Source: Cognatundibacterium aquatile (lineage in GTDB: Bacteria; Pseudomonadota; Gammaproteobacteria; Burkholderiales; Burkholderiaceae_D). Taken from it: a DNA stretch of 64,000 bases. Positions 37,967 through 49,323 of the stretch are shown here, in pieces. How positions within the stretch are numbered: the stretch's first letter is position 1; every line of letters begins with the position of its first letter. A program made the position numbers and the translations under genes. The notes beneath the pieces were generated by a model. That model had not been told where the DNA came from, made no database searches, and saw only the letters and a list, made by a program, of their open reading frames with translations. The stretch is from the NCBI RefSeq assembly GCF_014699135.1, contig NZ_JACOFT010000002.1, positions 558,001-622,000 on the forward strand. Reading direction: 5' to 3'.

Positions 37967-38869
37967 TTACTTAGACTTTGCTGCCGAGCCACCATTAACA
38001 GAACTGCCGGGAGCTTTAAAATATTTGAAAAATTCAGAACTAGGATCAACGACAACGACGTCACTCTTAGTTTTGAAGCTGGCCCGGTAAGCCTCCAGAC
38101 TTCTGTAAAATTTATAAAACTCAGGATTTTGTCCAAATGCCTGCGCATAAATCCGCGACGCCTCTGCATCACCTTCACCGCGCATTTGCTCAGCTTCACG
38201 GTAAGCCTCAGCAAGTATCACAACTCTCTGCCGGTCTGCGTCAGCCCTGATTTTCTCCGACTCAGCCGAACCTGTAGAGCGAAGCTCATTCGCAACACGC
38301 AAACGCTCTGATTTCATGCGGTCATAAACCGAATTATTAATCTGCTCAACATAATCAACCCGCTTCAAACGGACATCGATAATATCAACACCAATTTGTT
38401 TAGCTTCGTCAGTAACTTTGCTTTTGATCGCCTCCATTACTTTGCCGCGCTCGCCTGAAATCACTTCACGCACAGTCCGCTTTGTAATTTCGTCGTTCAG
38501 TGCCGCTTTTACGATCTGAGACAAGCGATCTTTTGCCCGGCGCTCATCACCGCTGAAGCTCACGTAATACAGCTTCGGTTCAGTAATCTGCCATTTAACA
38601 TAGGAATCGACAAGAATGTTTTTCTTTTCCGCTGTAATGAAGCGATCTGCCTCAGCTGAATCAATCGTCAGAATCCGTTTATCAAGCAACAAAACGTTTT
38701 GGAATGGCGGAGGTAATTTGAAATGCAAGCCGGGTTCGCTGATTACCGACTTGACCTCTCCAAACGCGAACACAATCGCATGCGACTTCTGATCAACAAT
38801 AAAAATTGTCGAATAGGCGACTAAAAGTGCTGCGATTACAGCCAGAAAAAATGAAATCAGCTTATTCAT
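37967..38869 (-). CDS. hflC: Membrane protease modulator HflC (SPFH/band 7)
   Basis: A 300-residue inner-membrane protein with one N-terminal helix (LISFFLAVIAALLVAYSTIFIV) and a periplasmic SPFH domain. It contains KRVDYVEQINNSVYDRMKSERLRVANELRS, the coiled region of HflC. With HflK it forms a large cage around FtsH that limits its proteolysis. Overlaps hflK by one base (shared A at 38869). Confidence 0.96.
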   Translation of the reverse strand: MNKLISFFLAVIAALLVAYSTIFIVDQKSHAIVFAFGEVKSVISEPGLHFKLPPPFQNVLLLDKRILTIDSAEADRFITAEKKNILVDSYVKWQITEPKLYYVSFSGDERRAKDRLSQIVKAALNDEITKRTVREVISGERGKVMEAIKSKVTDEAKQIGVDIIDVRLKRVDYVEQINNSVYDRMKSERLRVANELRSTGSAESEKIRADADRQRVVILAEAYREAEQMRGEGDAEASRIYAQAFGQNPEFYKFYRSLEAYRASFKTKSDVVVVDPSSEFFKYFKAPGSSVNGGSAAKSK

Positions 38870-40128
38870 CAGCGCACCTCTCTGTCACGTGAATCACGAG
38901 TATCTCTGGCACGCCCATCTTTATTGTAACGCATCTCCACAGATGGAATTTGTTCTGCAGTCGTTGGAGCAACAGGCTGTACAACAGCTGGTTTAACACT
39001 ATTTGCTTCTTGGGAAATCATTTTATCAATCGGCAGATAGATCATGTTGTTGCTTTGTTTTGTATCCATCAAAACTTTACTCGTACTGGTAAAAATCTGC
39101 TGCATTGTTTCGAGATACATCCTATCCCTGGTGACTGCCGGCGCCTTCTGATATTCACTCAATACCTGCTTAAAGCGAGAGGCATTCCCCTCAGCATTCG
39201 CCACAATTCGTGACTTGTAACCTTCAGCCTCTTGCAAGGTACGGGAAGCCTCACCACGCGCCTTTGGAATCACGTCATTAGCATAGGCCTGACCTTCATT
39301 TTTTTGCCGCTCTTTATCCTGTCCCGCCTTTACTGCGTCATCGAATGCTGCCTGCACCTGTTCCGGTGGCTGAACGCCTTGCATAGTGATATTCGCGATC
39401 TGAACGCCTGCCTTATAACGGGTCAGTATCTGCTGCATCAGTGCGCCAACATCCATTGCAACTTTTTCCCGACCCTCGTAAAGGACGAAATCCATTTTAC
39501 TTTTACCGACAATTTCACGAATCGCAGTTTCCGCGACCTGTCGGATCATTTCATCCTGATCCCGGTTGTTATAAAGCCACTCAGCGGCACTTTTCAATTT
39601 GTATTGAACTGCGAACTGGATATCGACAATATTCTCGTCATCAGTCAGCATTAAAGATTCATGCGCCTGCTTATTTTTCACATTTGAACGATAGCCGACT
39701 TCGATAGTACGAACCTGTGACACATTCACAATTTCGTGATTCTGAATCGGATAAGGCCAGCGCCAATTCATACCCGCGCCATTCACGTGACTATACTTCC
39801 CAAAGGTCGTGACAACAGCATTCTGCCCTTCCTGGACAATAAAAATACCGCTTACCAGCCAGACAAAAACAAAGACAAAAACAATCGCACCGATACCAAA
39901 TCGGGTAGTGGATGAGTCAGGATTAAACCCTCCGCCACCATCACCGCCGCCGCTTTTTTGTCCTAAGAAACGGGATAAACGCTGATTCAAATCTTTCCAG
40001 ACCTGATCGAGGTCAGGAGGGGTTTCCGGTGACTTCTTGCCATCCTGATTATTTTTTGATCCACGTCCCCACTGAGGATCATTCAGCGATAACGTAACAC
40101 CAATTTTTTTTAGAAATGAACCAATCAT
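38869..40128 (-). CDS. hflK: Membrane protease modulator HflK (SPFH/band 7)
   Basis: A 419-residue partner of HflC. A Gly-rich cytoplasmic N-terminus (about 60-90) precedes one membrane helix (GIGAIVFVFVFVWLVSGIFIV). The SPFH domain and the coiled-coil QAYANDVIPKARGEASR follow, then a polar tail rich in Arg/Asp. Follows hflX with a 30-base gap. Confidence 0.96.
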   Translation of the reverse strand: MIGSFLKKIGVTLSLNDPQWGRGSKNNQDGKKSPETPPDLDQVWKDLNQRLSRFLGQKSGGGDGGGGFNPDSSTTRFGIGAIVFVFVFVWLVSGIFIVQEGQNAVVTTFGKYSHVNGAGMNWRWPYPIQNHEIVNVSQVRTIEVGYRSNVKNKQAHESLMLTDDENIVDIQFAVQYKLKSAAEWLYNNRDQDEMIRQVAETAIREIVGKSKMDFVLYEGREKVAMDVGALMQQILTRYKAGVQIANITMQGVQPPEQVQAAFDDAVKAGQDKERQKNEGQAYANDVIPKARGEASRTLQEAEGYKSRIVANAEGNASRFKQVLSEYQKAPAVTRDRMYLETMQQIFTSTSKVLMDTKQSNNMIYLPIDKMISQEANSVKPAVVQPVAPTTAEQIPSVEMRYNKDGRARDTRDSRDREVR

Positions 40129-40158
40129 TCTTTAGATATCCAATGAGTAATTTTCGAA

Positions 40159-41301
40159 CTACTGGAGATTAAAACGAACGTCATCGAATTGAGAAGTCAA
40201 TTTTTCATCTGACATTTGTTGCGCTTTAACAGAAGCGAAATCAGCGATTGCGTCGCGTAACAGACTTAGTCCGACGCCGGTACGGGCACTCAAAAAAATC
40301 CGGTCAATTTTACCATATTCATTCAGGGCAACTGATGGTTCCAGACCCGCCAGATCAATCTTATTAAACACAATCAACTGCGGAATATGGTCAGCGCCAA
40401 TCTCTTTCAACACCTGATTGACCTGAAAAATCTGCTCTGTCCTGACGGGGCTGTTTGCATCAACTATGTGCACGAGCAAATCAGCGTGAATAGTCTCTTC
40501 AAGCGTTGCACGAAATGCCGCTACCAGTTGATGCGGTAATTCACGGATAAATCCAACCGTATCTGAGATAACAACATTTCCAGCCTCGCCGAGATAGAGG
40601 CGTCTCGATGTCGTATCCAACGTCGCAAACAATTGATTTGCAGCGTAGGCACCAGCCTTCGTCAGAGCATTAAACAGTGTCGACTTACCAGCATTTGTGT
40701 AACCGACCAATGAAACCGAAAAGGTTTTACTGCGATCACGTGAGCGCCGCTGAGTTTCCCGCTGCTGACGCAGCTTATCCAGCTTCGCCTTGAGCATTTT
40801 GACTCGCTCTCCCAGAAGACGCCGATCCGTCTCTAACTGAGTCTCACCCGGCCCGCGCAAACCAATACCACCTTTTTGCCGCTCAAGGTGAGTCCAGCCA
40901 CGAATTAAGCGCGTCGCAAGATGCTGCAGCTGTGCCAACTCGACTTGAACCTTTCCCTCGTGACTCTTCGCCCTCTGGGCAAAAATATCAAGAATGAGAC
41001 TAGTACGATCAATCACGCGAGTTTTGAGACGACGCTCAAGATTTCTTTGTTGAGCCGGAGATAAAGCGTGATTAAAAATGACCAAATCAAGCTCAGAATC
41101 AGCAACAGCAGCAAGCACCTCATCAGCCTTGCCAGAGCCGATAAACAATGCGGCATCCGGCCCTGATCTTTTGCAGGTGATTGTCGTTACAACATCCGCT
41201 CCGGCAGACTGTGCCAGCAGTGAAAGCTCTTCAAGACTATCAGCAAAACCATCTTTGCCGAAATCAACACCGACCAAAGCGGCGCGCATATTTAAAGACA
41301 T
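40159..41301 (-). CDS. hflX: Ribosome-associated GTPase HflX
   Basis: A 380-residue GTPase that splits and rescues stalled ribosomes, for example after heat shock. An N-terminal HflX domain with a coiled linker (GERVKMLKAKLDKLRQQRE) precedes the G domain, with G1 GYTNAGKS at residues 200-207 and DTVGFIRELPHQLVAAF (G3). The G-domain NKID segment appears as FNKIDLAG. Downstream of hfq by 26 bases, the classic hfq-hflX-hflK-hflC order. Confidence 0.97.
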   Translation of the reverse strand: MSLNMRAALVGVDFGKDGFADSLEELSLLAQSAGADVVTTITCKRSGPDAALFIGSGKADEVLAAVADSELDLVIFNHALSPAQQRNLERRLKTRVIDRTSLILDIFAQRAKSHEGKVQVELAQLQHLATRLIRGWTHLERQKGGIGLRGPGETQLETDRRLLGERVKMLKAKLDKLRQQRETQRRSRDRSKTFSVSLVGYTNAGKSTLFNALTKAGAYAANQLFATLDTTSRRLYLGEAGNVVISDTVGFIRELPHQLVAAFRATLEETIHADLLVHIVDANSPVRTEQIFQVNQVLKEIGADHIPQLIVFNKIDLAGLEPSVALNEYGKIDRIFLSARTGVGLSLLRDAIADFASVKAQQMSDEKLTSQFDDVRFNLQ

Positions 41302-41327
41302 GTATCCAAATTATCAGGAGCCAAAAA

Positions 41328-41564
41328 TTACTCAGCCTCAGTTTCAGAATTAATACTCACAGCGCGCGCAGGCACAACAGTGGAGATAGCGTGTTTATAT
41401 ACCATTTGCGTAACGGTATTTCTCAGCAACACGACATACTGATCGAAAGATTCAATATGTCCCTGTAACTTAATACCATTCACCAGGTAGATAGATACTG
41501 GAATATGTTCTTTACGCAGCGCGTTCAGAAACGGGTCTTGTAACAGTTGCCCTTTGTTGCTCAT
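41328..41564 (-). CDS. hfq: RNA chaperone Hfq
   Basis: A 78-residue Sm-like hexamer subunit pairing sRNAs with mRNAs. Sm1 ([19 protein letters not shown]) and Sm2 (YKHAISTV) motifs are intact, with a short C-terminus. The ATG is preceded by GGAG at five bases. A perfect 18-bp palindrome lies 72 bases upstream. Confidence 0.98.
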   Translation of the reverse strand: MSNKGQLLQDPFLNALRKEHIPVSIYLVNGIKLQGHIESFDQYVVLLRNTVTQMVYKHAISTVVPARAVSINSETEAE

Positions 41565-41635
41565 GACAGCTCCATTGTGTTGTTGTGATCAGGAGTTTGG
41601 GATTATCTTGTATTTTTCAAGCAATCCATCCGAAA

Positions 41636-41653
41636 TTACAGATATCTGTAATG
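41636..41653. promoter_or_regulatory. Perfect 18-bp palindrome upstream of hfq
   Basis: ATTACAGATATCTGTAAT is exactly self-complementary with no loop, more like a dimeric protein-binding site than an RNA hairpin. It lies in the 142-base gap between der and hfq. The binding protein is unknown. Confidence 0.4.
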
Positions 41654-41706
41654 TTTTTTAGTTCAATTCGCAGAAATACTGCGTCATACAAAACCGTGAA
41701 AACTAA

Positions 41707-43047
41707 TTACTTCGTTTTATCAAACGGATTTTTACCGGAGCGCATTTCTATTCTCAAAGGAGTTCCCACCAATGAAAACGTTTCCCTGAAATGCTTCTCC
41801 AGATAACGTTTATATACATCACCGACGGCGTCCAGCGCATTACCGTGAATCACAATGATAGGCGGATTTTGTCCGCCCTGGTGAGCATAACGTAATTTTG
41901 GCCTGATCGAACCTTTGCGCTTCGGTTGCTGATGCTCAACCGCCTCAATCAGAGCACGAGTCAATTTCGGCGTTGATAAATTCGCCATCGCAGCAGCGTA
42001 AGCAGAATCTATCGACTTCATTAACGGGCCGATGCCTGTCGATTTCAGGGCTGAGATGAAATGGAATTTTGCAAAGGTGAGGAAATTCAACTTCCGCTCA
42101 ATGTCCATTTTAATTTCATCTCGTCGATCACTTTGCAAGCCATCCCATTTATTCACACCGACAACCAAGGCTCGGCCTGACTCGAGAATGAACCCAGCAA
42201 TATGCGCGTCTTGCTCAGAAATATCCTGCTGCGCATCCAGCAATAAAAGAACGACGTTCGCTTCAGAAACAGATTGCAGGGTTTTGACCACTGAAAATTT
42301 CTCAATAGCCTCAAAAACCTTACCGCGCCGGCGAATACCAGCAGTATCGATTAAGGAATAATGCTTACCATCCCTCTCAAACGGAATCTCAATTGAATCC
42401 CGCGTTGTCCCTGGCATATCAAAGGCAATCACACGATCTTCGCCAAGCAAGGTGTTCACCAAGGTTGACTTACCGACATTCGGGCGCCCAACAATAGCAA
42501 TCCGGATACCTTTAACCGCATCCTCAGCTGGCTCCGATTCTGGTGGTCGCTGTGCAAATGCAATATCGAGCGATTCTTCTACAAGATCAACGACACCATC
42601 CCCATGGGCGGCTGAGATCACATACGGATCACCAAGTCCAAGCTCGTAAAAATCTGCTGTTACTGAAGAATACTTCATACCTTCGGCTTTATTGACAACC
42701 AACATCACCGAACGACCAGACTTACGTAAAAAATCTGTGATCGTTTTGTCGTGCGGCGTCAAACCCTGACGTCCATCAACGATAAAAATAATGACATCAG
42801 CTTCAGCAACTGCCTGCTTGGTCTGCTTTGCCATCTCATGCAAGATACCTTCTTTCGCTACTGGCTCAAAGCCACCAGTATCAATTACCAGAAAAGGTCG
42901 CTCACCAATACGTCCCTCGCCATAATGACGATCACGAGTAAGCCCTGGCAAATCAGCCACCAAGGCATCACGTGAACGGGTAAGCCGATTGAACAGCGTG
43001 GATTTGCCGACATTTGGTCGACCTATAAGTGCAATAACCGGCTTCAT
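41707..43047 (-). CDS. der: Ribosome-assembly GTPase Der (EngA)
   Basis: A 446-residue double GTPase needed for 50S subunit assembly. Two G1 motifs (GRPNVGKS at residues 9-16 and 187-194) are present. NKAEG and NKWDG are the two G4 motifs, and the C-terminal KH-like domain includes [12 protein letters not shown]. Basic C-terminus. Six bases after bamB. Confidence 0.98.
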   Translation of the reverse strand: MKPVIALIGRPNVGKSTLFNRLTRSRDALVADLPGLTRDRHYGEGRIGERPFLVIDTGGFEPVAKEGILHEMAKQTKQAVAEADVIIFIVDGRQGLTPHDKTITDFLRKSGRSVMLVVNKAEGMKYSSVTADFYELGLGDPYVISAAHGDGVVDLVEESLDIAFAQRPPESEPAEDAVKGIRIAIVGRPNVGKSTLVNTLLGEDRVIAFDMPGTTRDSIEIPFERDGKHYSLIDTAGIRRRGKVFEAIEKFSVVKTLQSVSEANVVLLLLDAQQDISEQDAHIAGFILESGRALVVGVNKWDGLQSDRRDEIKMDIERKLNFLTFAKFHFISALKSTGIGPLMKSIDSAYAAAMANLSTPKLTRALIEAVEHQQPKRKGSIRPKLRYAHQGGQNPPIIVIHGNALDAVGDVYKRYLEKHFRETFSLVGTPLRIEMRSGKNPFDKTK

Positions 43048-43053
43048 TTAATA

Positions 43054-44199
43054 TTACTCAGTTGCGATAGCAACCACTAATCCTGATTTTGTTTGAACAA
43101 TCAAATTTGAGCCAACCACAACAGGCGCAGCTAAAATCTGACTACCATCAGTAGGCAACCTACCGATGAAAGAACCATCTTCTCTGGAGAGAAAATGCAC
43201 GTAACCTGCCAGATCACCCACGACAACAGAGCGACCGAAAGAAACAGGTGCTGACAAGCGCCGATTGGCAAGCTTATCATTTTTCCAAGCACTAGAACCT
43301 GACTCACGATTATAAGCAGTCACAGCACCACCAACATCTGCAGCAAAGACAAAACGCTCATCGACACCGACACCAACCTCACTGGATAATTTCTTTACCC
43401 AACGAACAGCGCCTGTATTCAGATCGAAGCAACCGACCCGCCCCTGATAAGCACTGGCGCAAACATCACGCCCAATGATCGCAGGAAATCCTGAAACATC
43501 CGCAACACGCTCAAGTTCAGTCGCACCTTTTGGCTCTCCAACCACGGCTTCCCAGCGCAAGCTGCCATTGGCGAGAGATAAAGCTGCCATACGCCCACCT
43601 GGCAAAGCGATGATCACCTGATCACCTGCAACGACCAAACCTGGGAACGCACGTAACGTTAAAGCGGGCAAAGTACGCTCAACCACCCATTTACGGGCGC
43701 CGGTTTCAACGTCATATGCGCTAATTTTATTATCAATGCTACGAACAACAACTAAACTATCAGATAATGCCGGGGCTGATAAAATTTCTGTGGAATCCTG
43801 ATTTTTCCAACGCAGCTTGCCTTCATTATCGAAAGCAAACAAACCACCCTTATCACCTGCAACGACGACCGTTCTGGCATTCGCTCCGACACCGCCCGTC
43901 AAACGCACGCCAGCGTTAATACGCCAGTCTGCACGTCCACTGGCCGCATCAATCTTCAGCAAGGTTCCATCAGCGGCAGCAACATAGAGCTGCTGCCCAA
44001 CAATTGCCGGCGAGAACACGTAGTTTTGAGCCGAACCGACCTGAACGGACCATAACTGTTTAACAGAAAGAGTCGGTTTTATCTCTAACAATGCTGCCGG
44101 TACATTTTTTTCAGATTTTGAGGAGAATGGATTCCACGAAGAACATCCTGCCAAAACACACAATGCAGCCGCCGAAATTATTTTGGCAGAAAAATGCAT
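43054..44199 (-). CDS. bamB: Outer-membrane assembly lipoprotein BamB
   Basis: A 381-residue eight-bladed PQQ-like beta-propeller that helps BamA insert outer-membrane proteins. A lipoprotein signal (AAALCVLAGCSS, lipid-modified Cys) and repeated blade motifs such as YVAAADGTLLKIDAASGRADW and VGCFDLNTGAVRWVKKL are visible. The start at 44199 (MHFSAK) follows AGGAG by five bases and is preferred over GTG 44205. Confidence 0.96.
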   Translation of the reverse strand: MHFSAKIISAAALCVLAGCSSWNPFSSKSEKNVPAALLEIKPTLSVKQLWSVQVGSAQNYVFSPAIVGQQLYVAAADGTLLKIDAASGRADWRINAGVRLTGGVGANARTVVVAGDKGGLFAFDNEGKLRWKNQDSTEILSAPALSDSLVVVRSIDNKISAYDVETGARKWVVERTLPALTLRAFPGLVVAGDQVIIALPGGRMAALSLANGSLRWEAVVGEPKGATELERVADVSGFPAIIGRDVCASAYQGRVGCFDLNTGAVRWVKKLSSEVGVGVDERFVFAADVGGAVTAYNRESGSSAWKNDKLANRRLSAPVSFGRSVVVGDLAGYVHFLSREDGSFIGRLPTDGSQILAAPVVVGSNLIVQTKSGLVVAIATE

Positions 44200-44210
44200 A
44201 AACACTCCTG

Positions 44211-44861
44211 TTATTTGCTTACTGACTCAACAGATCCACCAATCGCATCCAATTTAATTTGAATTAATTGTTTTACTGAATTTTTTTCTGTCGCCTTGTC
44301 CAATGCAACCTGGTAGGACTTTCTAGCGTCGTCCAATTTAGCCTGCGCAACGAAAATATCGCCTTTTCTGTCAGCAACATCTGCTTGCAGCTCAGGCGGA
44401 AATTCACCTGACAACTGTTTCAACGCTTCATCAAATAATTTTTCATCCAACAAAATACCAGCCAGACGTATCTTCGCTAAAGCCTTGTACTCGTCGCCTT
44501 TACCAGAGTCAATTACCCACTGGAGCTGACTTTTAGCAGACTTCAAATCATTTGCATCAAACGATGTTTTAGCTGACACCAATGCGGCCATCGAAGCGTA
44601 CGACGTCGCCGGAAACTTCTCTTTTAAGTCACCCACAGCGCGCTGAATCTTTGCCACATCTTTTGCTGTTACAGACTTCTGCAACTCTTCATATAACTGT
44701 GAGGCTTGCCCCGCCTGATTCGTTTGATAGTTATTCCATTGCATCCATCCTGCATAGGCAGCAAGCGCGATGATCAAAACCCAGGTAATCAAATTACCAT
44801 ATTGCTTCCATGTTGCTTTCAGTGTTGCGAGTTGCTCTTGTTCTTCGAGATCGTATGCCAT
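44211..44861 (-). CDS. yfgM: YfgM family tetratricopeptide protein
   Basis: A 216-residue single-pass membrane protein. A short cytoplasmic N-terminus (YDLEEQEQLATLKATWKQYG) precedes a membrane helix (LITWVLIIALAAYAGWMQW) and a periplasmic TPR-like region (ATSYASMAALVSAKTSFDAND). In E. coli it binds SecYEG and PpiD. It sits in its usual place between hisS and bamB, with 12- and 11-base gaps. Confidence 0.93.
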   Translation of the reverse strand: MAYDLEEQEQLATLKATWKQYGNLITWVLIIALAAYAGWMQWNNYQTNQAGQASQLYEELQKSVTAKDVAKIQRAVGDLKEKFPATSYASMAALVSAKTSFDANDLKSAKSQLQWVIDSGKGDEYKALAKIRLAGILLDEKLFDEALKQLSGEFPPELQADVADRKGDIFVAQAKLDDARKSYQVALDKATEKNSVKQLIQIKLDAIGGSVESVSK

Positions 44862-44873
44862 GTTTTTATAAGA

Positions 44874-46235
44874 TTAATGGTTAATATGAATATGATTCGG
44901 GTCATCGCAGCAAGAGCTGTCATCACCAGTGCCTGCGATCTGATCAACCAGATAATCTACCGCAGCATCAAACGGAACACTGATTTGATTATTTTCAGCA
45001 ATATCGGATCGCATGGATTTTATACTGACATTATTATTGGCAACCTCGTCTTCACCAATAATCACCGCGTATGCGCAACCACTGGCGTCTGCCTTCTTCA
45101 TTTGCGATTTAAAACTACCAACCCCGGTCGCGGTTGCGCAATGTAGCACAACATCAAGCCCGGCATCGCGTAATCGCTCACCAAGAACCAAAGACTGCAT
45201 TTGTCCCTCATCAGTCTGGTGAACCAGATAAACATCACACAAGGAAGGCTGATGAACATCGCCAGCAACCTTCATCAATTCAATCAGTCGTTCAATCCCC
45301 ATTGCAAAACCACACGCGGGAGTTGGCTTTCCACCAAAAGTTGAGAATAAAGTATCATAGCGTCCACCAGCACACACCGTTCCCTGTGACCCCAACTCGT
45401 CTGTCACCCATTCAAAAACAGTGCGATTGTAATAATCCATACCTCTTACAAGACGCGGATTAATCGTGAACGGAATACTATTGTGACGCAGTATTTTTTG
45501 TACTCCATCAAAGTGAGCCAGCGACTCAGCACCGAGATAATCCAACAGTTTTGGCGCAGCATTAACCATTTCTTGCATCGCTGGATTTTTTGTATCAAGT
45601 ATCCGCAGTGGATTGCTATGCAAGCGACGCTTCGCTTCCGCATCGAGAATATCAGAGTGACTCTCAAAATAACTGATTAACGCTGCACGGTGCAAATTTC
45701 GCTCGTTTGCATCACCAATCGAATTTAACTCAAGACGCACATTCTGCAAACCGAGATCATCCCAGAGCCGCTGACACAGCATAATCAATTCAGCATCAAT
45801 ATCTGGCCCACTAAAACCCAAGGCCTCAGCACCTACCTGATGAAACTGACGATAGCGTCCACGCTGAGGCTTTTCATGGCGGAACATAGGACCCGCATAC
45901 CAAAGACGCTTAGGGCCATCATAAACAAGATTGTGCTCAATTGCTGCACGCACCACACCCGCAGTTCCTTCTGGGCGCAACGTCAGCTTATCGCCATTCA
46001 TCGAGTCTTCAAATGAATACATTTCTTTTTCGACGATATCTGTCACCTCACCAAGTCCGCGGGCAAACAGCGGAGTAGGCTCAACTATCGGTGTACGAAC
46101 CTGTTGAAATCCATAGCTCTTTAATACCGAGTGAACCGTATTTTCGAATAGTTCCCAGAGTGCGGAATCGTCAGGGAGCAAATCATTCATTCCCTTAACA
46201 CCGACTATTTTTTCTATTTTTTTATTTTCTGACAT
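44874..46235 (-). CDS. hisS: Histidyl-tRNA synthetase
   Basis: A 453-residue class II synthetase charging tRNA-His. Motif 2 ([22 protein letters not shown]), the His-binding segment [13 protein letters not shown] and motif 3 (GFAMGIERL) are intact, with the C-terminal anticodon-binding domain. Ends with a short Asp/His-rich tail ([12 protein letters not shown]) not usual in E. coli HisRS, possibly a metal-binding quirk. 16 bases after ispG. Confidence 0.97.
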   Translation of the reverse strand: MSENKKIEKIVGVKGMNDLLPDDSALWELFENTVHSVLKSYGFQQVRTPIVEPTPLFARGLGEVTDIVEKEMYSFEDSMNGDKLTLRPEGTAGVVRAAIEHNLVYDGPKRLWYAGPMFRHEKPQRGRYRQFHQVGAEALGFSGPDIDAELIMLCQRLWDDLGLQNVRLELNSIGDANERNLHRAALISYFESHSDILDAEAKRRLHSNPLRILDTKNPAMQEMVNAAPKLLDYLGAESLAHFDGVQKILRHNSIPFTINPRLVRGMDYYNRTVFEWVTDELGSQGTVCAGGRYDTLFSTFGGKPTPACGFAMGIERLIELMKVAGDVHQPSLCDVYLVHQTDEGQMQSLVLGERLRDAGLDVVLHCATATGVGSFKSQMKKADASGCAYAVIIGEDEVANNNVSIKSMRSDIAENNQISVPFDAAVDYLVDQIAGTGDDSSCCDDPNHIHINH

Positions 46236-46251
46236 AAGAAACTCAGTTCAA

Positions 46252-47520
46252 TTATTCAACTACTGTTGGTGCATAACGTTTTGCGACATAGTTCAGCACA
46301 ATTGCCTGAAATTCTTCAGCAATTCTATCTCCACGCAATGTCATCGCTTTTACACCATCAATAAACACTGGTGCAGCTGGCGACTCACCTGTACCCGGAA
46401 GACTGATACCGATATTTGCGTGTTTTGACTCACCAGGACCATTCACGATACATCCCATGACAGCAACATTCATACTCTCAACGCCAGGGTACTGCTTCTT
46501 CCAGGCAGGCATCTGCTCACGCAAGAAAGTCTGAATATCGTCTGCCAATTCCTGAAATACCGTGGAAGTCGTGCGACCACAACCAGGACAAGCAATCACC
46601 ATCGGCGTGAATTTTCGCAACCCCATGGTCTGCAAAATTTCCTGACCCACAATCACCTCACGGCAACGGTCTCCTCCAGGCTCGGGAGTCAACGATATAC
46701 GTATGGTGTCGCCAATCCCCTCTTGCAACAATACCGAGAGCGCAGCGGTGGAAGCAACGATCCCTTTACTTCCCATTCCTGCCTCGGTCAAACCCAAGTG
46801 TAAAGGGTATTCGCAGCGTGTCGAAAGTTCACGGTACACCGCAATCAGATCCTGCACACCAGAAACCTTGCACGATAAGATAATTTTATCCCCAGCCAGC
46901 CCCAGTTCCTCTGCGCGCTGCGCATTTTCTATCGCAGACGTAATCAACGCTTCATACATGACAGATTGCGCAGTCCAAGGTACGGAACGGCGAGCATTCT
47001 CATCCATAATTCTTGCCAACAGGGTTTGATCCAGACTACCCCAGTTAACACCGATACGAACCGGTTTATCATAGCGGCAGGCCAACTCTATCATCTGAGC
47101 AAACTGAGATTCCCGCTTTGCCCCCTGACCTACATTACCCGGATTAATTCGATACTTCGACAAGGCTTGCGCACACTCAGGAAAATCCTGTAGCAAGGTA
47201 TGGCCGTTATAATGAAAATCACCGACAAGAGGAACATCAACCTCCATTTTGTCGAGTTGTTCGCGAATTGCCGGAACCGCCGCAGCCGCCTCAGAATTAT
47301 TGACAGTGATACGGACCAACTCAGAACCCGCCCGCGCCAGATCCTTGATCTGAATTGCGGTCGCAATTACATCGGCAGTATCTGTATTTGTCATTGATTG
47401 CACAACAACCGGCGCGTCACCGCCGATTAAAACTTTGCGCTTTCCGTAGACGATGCTTGCCGCACGGCTAAGACGCCTCTGGCGAGGACCAGACAAAATT
47501 TCGGACAAAAGAGACTCCAT
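46252..47520 (-). CDS. ispG: 4-hydroxy-3-methylbut-2-en-1-yl diphosphate synthase (flavodoxin)
   Basis: A 422-residue 4Fe-4S enzyme of the MEP isoprenoid pathway. The iron-sulfur cysteines lie in [10 protein letters not shown] and [17 protein letters not shown]. The N-terminal TIM barrel ([23 protein letters not shown]) is complete. The protein is about 50 residues longer than the E. coli form. Two bases downstream of rodZ. Confidence 0.97.
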   Translation of the reverse strand: MESLLSEILSGPRQRRLSRAASIVYGKRKVLIGGDAPVVVQSMTNTDTADVIATAIQIKDLARAGSELVRITVNNSEAAAAVPAIREQLDKMEVDVPLVGDFHYNGHTLLQDFPECAQALSKYRINPGNVGQGAKRESQFAQMIELACRYDKPVRIGVNWGSLDQTLLARIMDENARRSVPWTAQSVMYEALITSAIENAQRAEELGLAGDKIILSCKVSGVQDLIAVYRELSTRCEYPLHLGLTEAGMGSKGIVASTAALSVLLQEGIGDTIRISLTPEPGGDRCREVIVGQEILQTMGLRKFTPMVIACPGCGRTTSTVFQELADDIQTFLREQMPAWKKQYPGVESMNVAVMGCIVNGPGESKHANIGISLPGTGESPAAPVFIDGVKAMTLRGDRIAEEFQAIVLNYVAKRYAPTVVE

Positions 47521-47522
47521 AC

Positions 47523-48524
47523 TTACTTGACAATCAAATTAACGACATTCGAGTCTTTGCCGGTTGTGATATCCATTGCATTACCACGAAGCGACGCATC
47601 AACACCCGCGGCGTTGCCCAATCTCAGTTGCAAGGTTTCTTTCACCTCAAACACTTCTTCAGTCCCCGCTTTTGCCAAATGTGAAGTGAGAACTGTGCCA
47701 TTTTCTTTTTTAACCTGTACCCACGAATCCTGGCGAAACTTCAGCCGCAACTTATCATTACCTGCAGCAACAGGTTGAACCAAAGGCGCATTCTCAGCTG
47801 TATTGGATGTAGCTACGGCAGCAGCGGGATGACTGGTAGATGTCACTTCGACTAAGGTTTTAGCAGGCTCACTGCGTTCAGCATCCGCACTATTGGCAAT
47901 CTCGGTAACCGCAGAAGACGGCGCTGAAACAGAATTGACTTTTTCAACAACGGGCACAGATGCAGAAACTGCATCTACAGAACTTGCCGAAACAGACAGA
48001 GCATCAACCTGAACAGATGGTCTCGCGAAAAAGGCCTTCACATAAGAGGATTGTTCGACATATTGATACGACACAAATAACAATGCAGCCACCGCAAAAA
48101 AGGCGGCAGCTATCAAATATTTGCGATTATTATTTTCACTTCTTCCCAAAAATGGCGAGCGCGATTCCTGAAAAGGAGTTGCCAGCGTAGGTTGCAGACC
48201 AGCATCCAGCGCTTGCCCGGTTTGCTCATCAGGCAAACAAGCAATAAGCTCGGCAGGATCCAGTTTAAGCAGCTTAGCGTAGGAACGTACAAATCCCCGC
48301 ACAATCACTAACTTTGGCAACTGTTCAAAAGCATTATTTTCTAACGCAATAATCTGACGAGGAGACAATTTCAGCTGTCCAGCTACCTGCTCAACGCTCA
48401 GACCGGCCAAAGTGCGAGCTGCAGATAACAGACCACCGGCAGTCTGAACAACACTTAGCACAGGCTTAGACTCACTTCCAGAAGGCAGCACCTCTGACGC
48501 TGGACTCAATCCCACATCACTCAT
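47523..48524 (-). CDS. rodZ: Cell-shape protein RodZ (cytoskeletal HTH protein)
   Basis: A 333-residue protein that anchors MreB to the membrane. The N-terminal HTH ([20 protein letters not shown], then [16 protein letters not shown]) is followed by one membrane helix ([22 protein letters not shown]). A Ser/Ala/Val-rich periplasmic linker and a C-terminal domain ([20 protein letters not shown]) complete it. The start at 48524 overlaps the pilW stop by eight bases; a longer frame to 48593 is rejected. Confidence 0.93.
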   Translation of the reverse strand: MSDVGLSPASEVLPSGSESKPVLSVVQTAGGLLSAARTLAGLSVEQVAGQLKLSPRQIIALENNAFEQLPKLVIVRGFVRSYAKLLKLDPAELIACLPDEQTGQALDAGLQPTLATPFQESRSPFLGRSENNNRKYLIAAAFFAVAALLFVSYQYVEQSSYVKAFFARPSVQVDALSVSASSVDAVSASVPVVEKVNSVSAPSSAVTEIANSADAERSEPAKTLVEVTSTSHPAAAVATSNTAENAPLVQPVAAGNDKLRLKFRQDSWVQVKKENGTVLTSHLAKAGTEEVFEVKETLQLRLGNAAGVDASLRGNAMDITTGKDSNVVNLIVK

Positions 48525-49323
48525 CAAAAGATCCCCGCTGCAAAAGGCCAAATTCACGCGAACCCGGATGACGCCGGCGCAATTGCGTCGCATAGCCAGT
48601 CATTGCAGCCTCATCTCCGAGTCGCTTTTCAATTTTAATTGCAAGCCACAAAACATCTGCAGTTAATACATCAAACTTAATTACTCTGTTGATGTAAAAA
48701 CGAGCCTGACCATATTCACCACGGTCATACAGAATTTTGGCGAGATTTGCATTAATACCCGGATTTGAGGGATCTTGCTTAAACCCCTCGATGAAATATT
48801 TCTCAGCGCGAGGCGAGTCCTTCATCCTCAGACTACAAAGACCCGCATTGTTATAAGTTTTGCCTAAATTGGCATATGCAGGATTATTTATAACGCGATC
48901 AAGATAAGCCAAGCCCTGTTTTTCGCGACCATTCTGACAAAGAAACCAGCCATAATTATTCTCCACATCGACATTACCAGGAGATAGCTTCAGTGCCTGC
49001 AAAAAATTATCTTCCGCCAGTTGCTTTTCACCCGTATCCATAAAAATAACGGCACGAACAGCGTAGGCATCAACCATATCCGGATAAATCAATAACGCCT
49101 GCCTGATCTCTTCCAATGCAACTTTGTGCTGTCCTTGCTGATAATAGCCAACAGCCAATTGCATCCTGATGGATGCACGCTTCTGCAGTTCAAGCTTTTC
49201 CGCTGAGACAGCGGACTCGTCGACACGCGCATCCAAATGCCTGGACGCACAAGCAGAAATAGACAAAACCAGAGAAAGGAGCAATACCTGTTTTGCACGA
49301 GAGCCAAATTCAAAAATTTTCAC
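48517..49323 (-). CDS. pilW: Type IV pilus biogenesis lipoprotein PilW/PilF (TPR)
   Basis: A 268-residue outer-membrane lipoprotein pilotin that helps the PilQ secretin assemble. A lipoprotein signal ([10 protein letters not shown]) precedes six or so TPRs ([45 protein letters not shown]). The start overlaps the rlmN stop (ATGA). Sits in the conserved rlmN-pilW-rodZ-ispG order. Confidence 0.94.
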   Translation of the reverse strand: MKIFEFGSRAKQVLLLSLVLSISACASRHLDARVDESAVSAEKLELQKRASIRMQLAVGYYQQGQHKVALEEIRQALLIYPDMVDAYAVRAVIFMDTGEKQLAEDNFLQALKLSPGNVDVENNYGWFLCQNGREKQGLAYLDRVINNPAYANLGKTYNNAGLCSLRMKDSPRAEKYFIEGFKQDPSNPGINANLAKILYDRGEYGQARFYINRVIKFDVLTADVLWLAIKIEKRLGDEAAMTGYATQLRRRHPGSREFGLLQRGSFDE

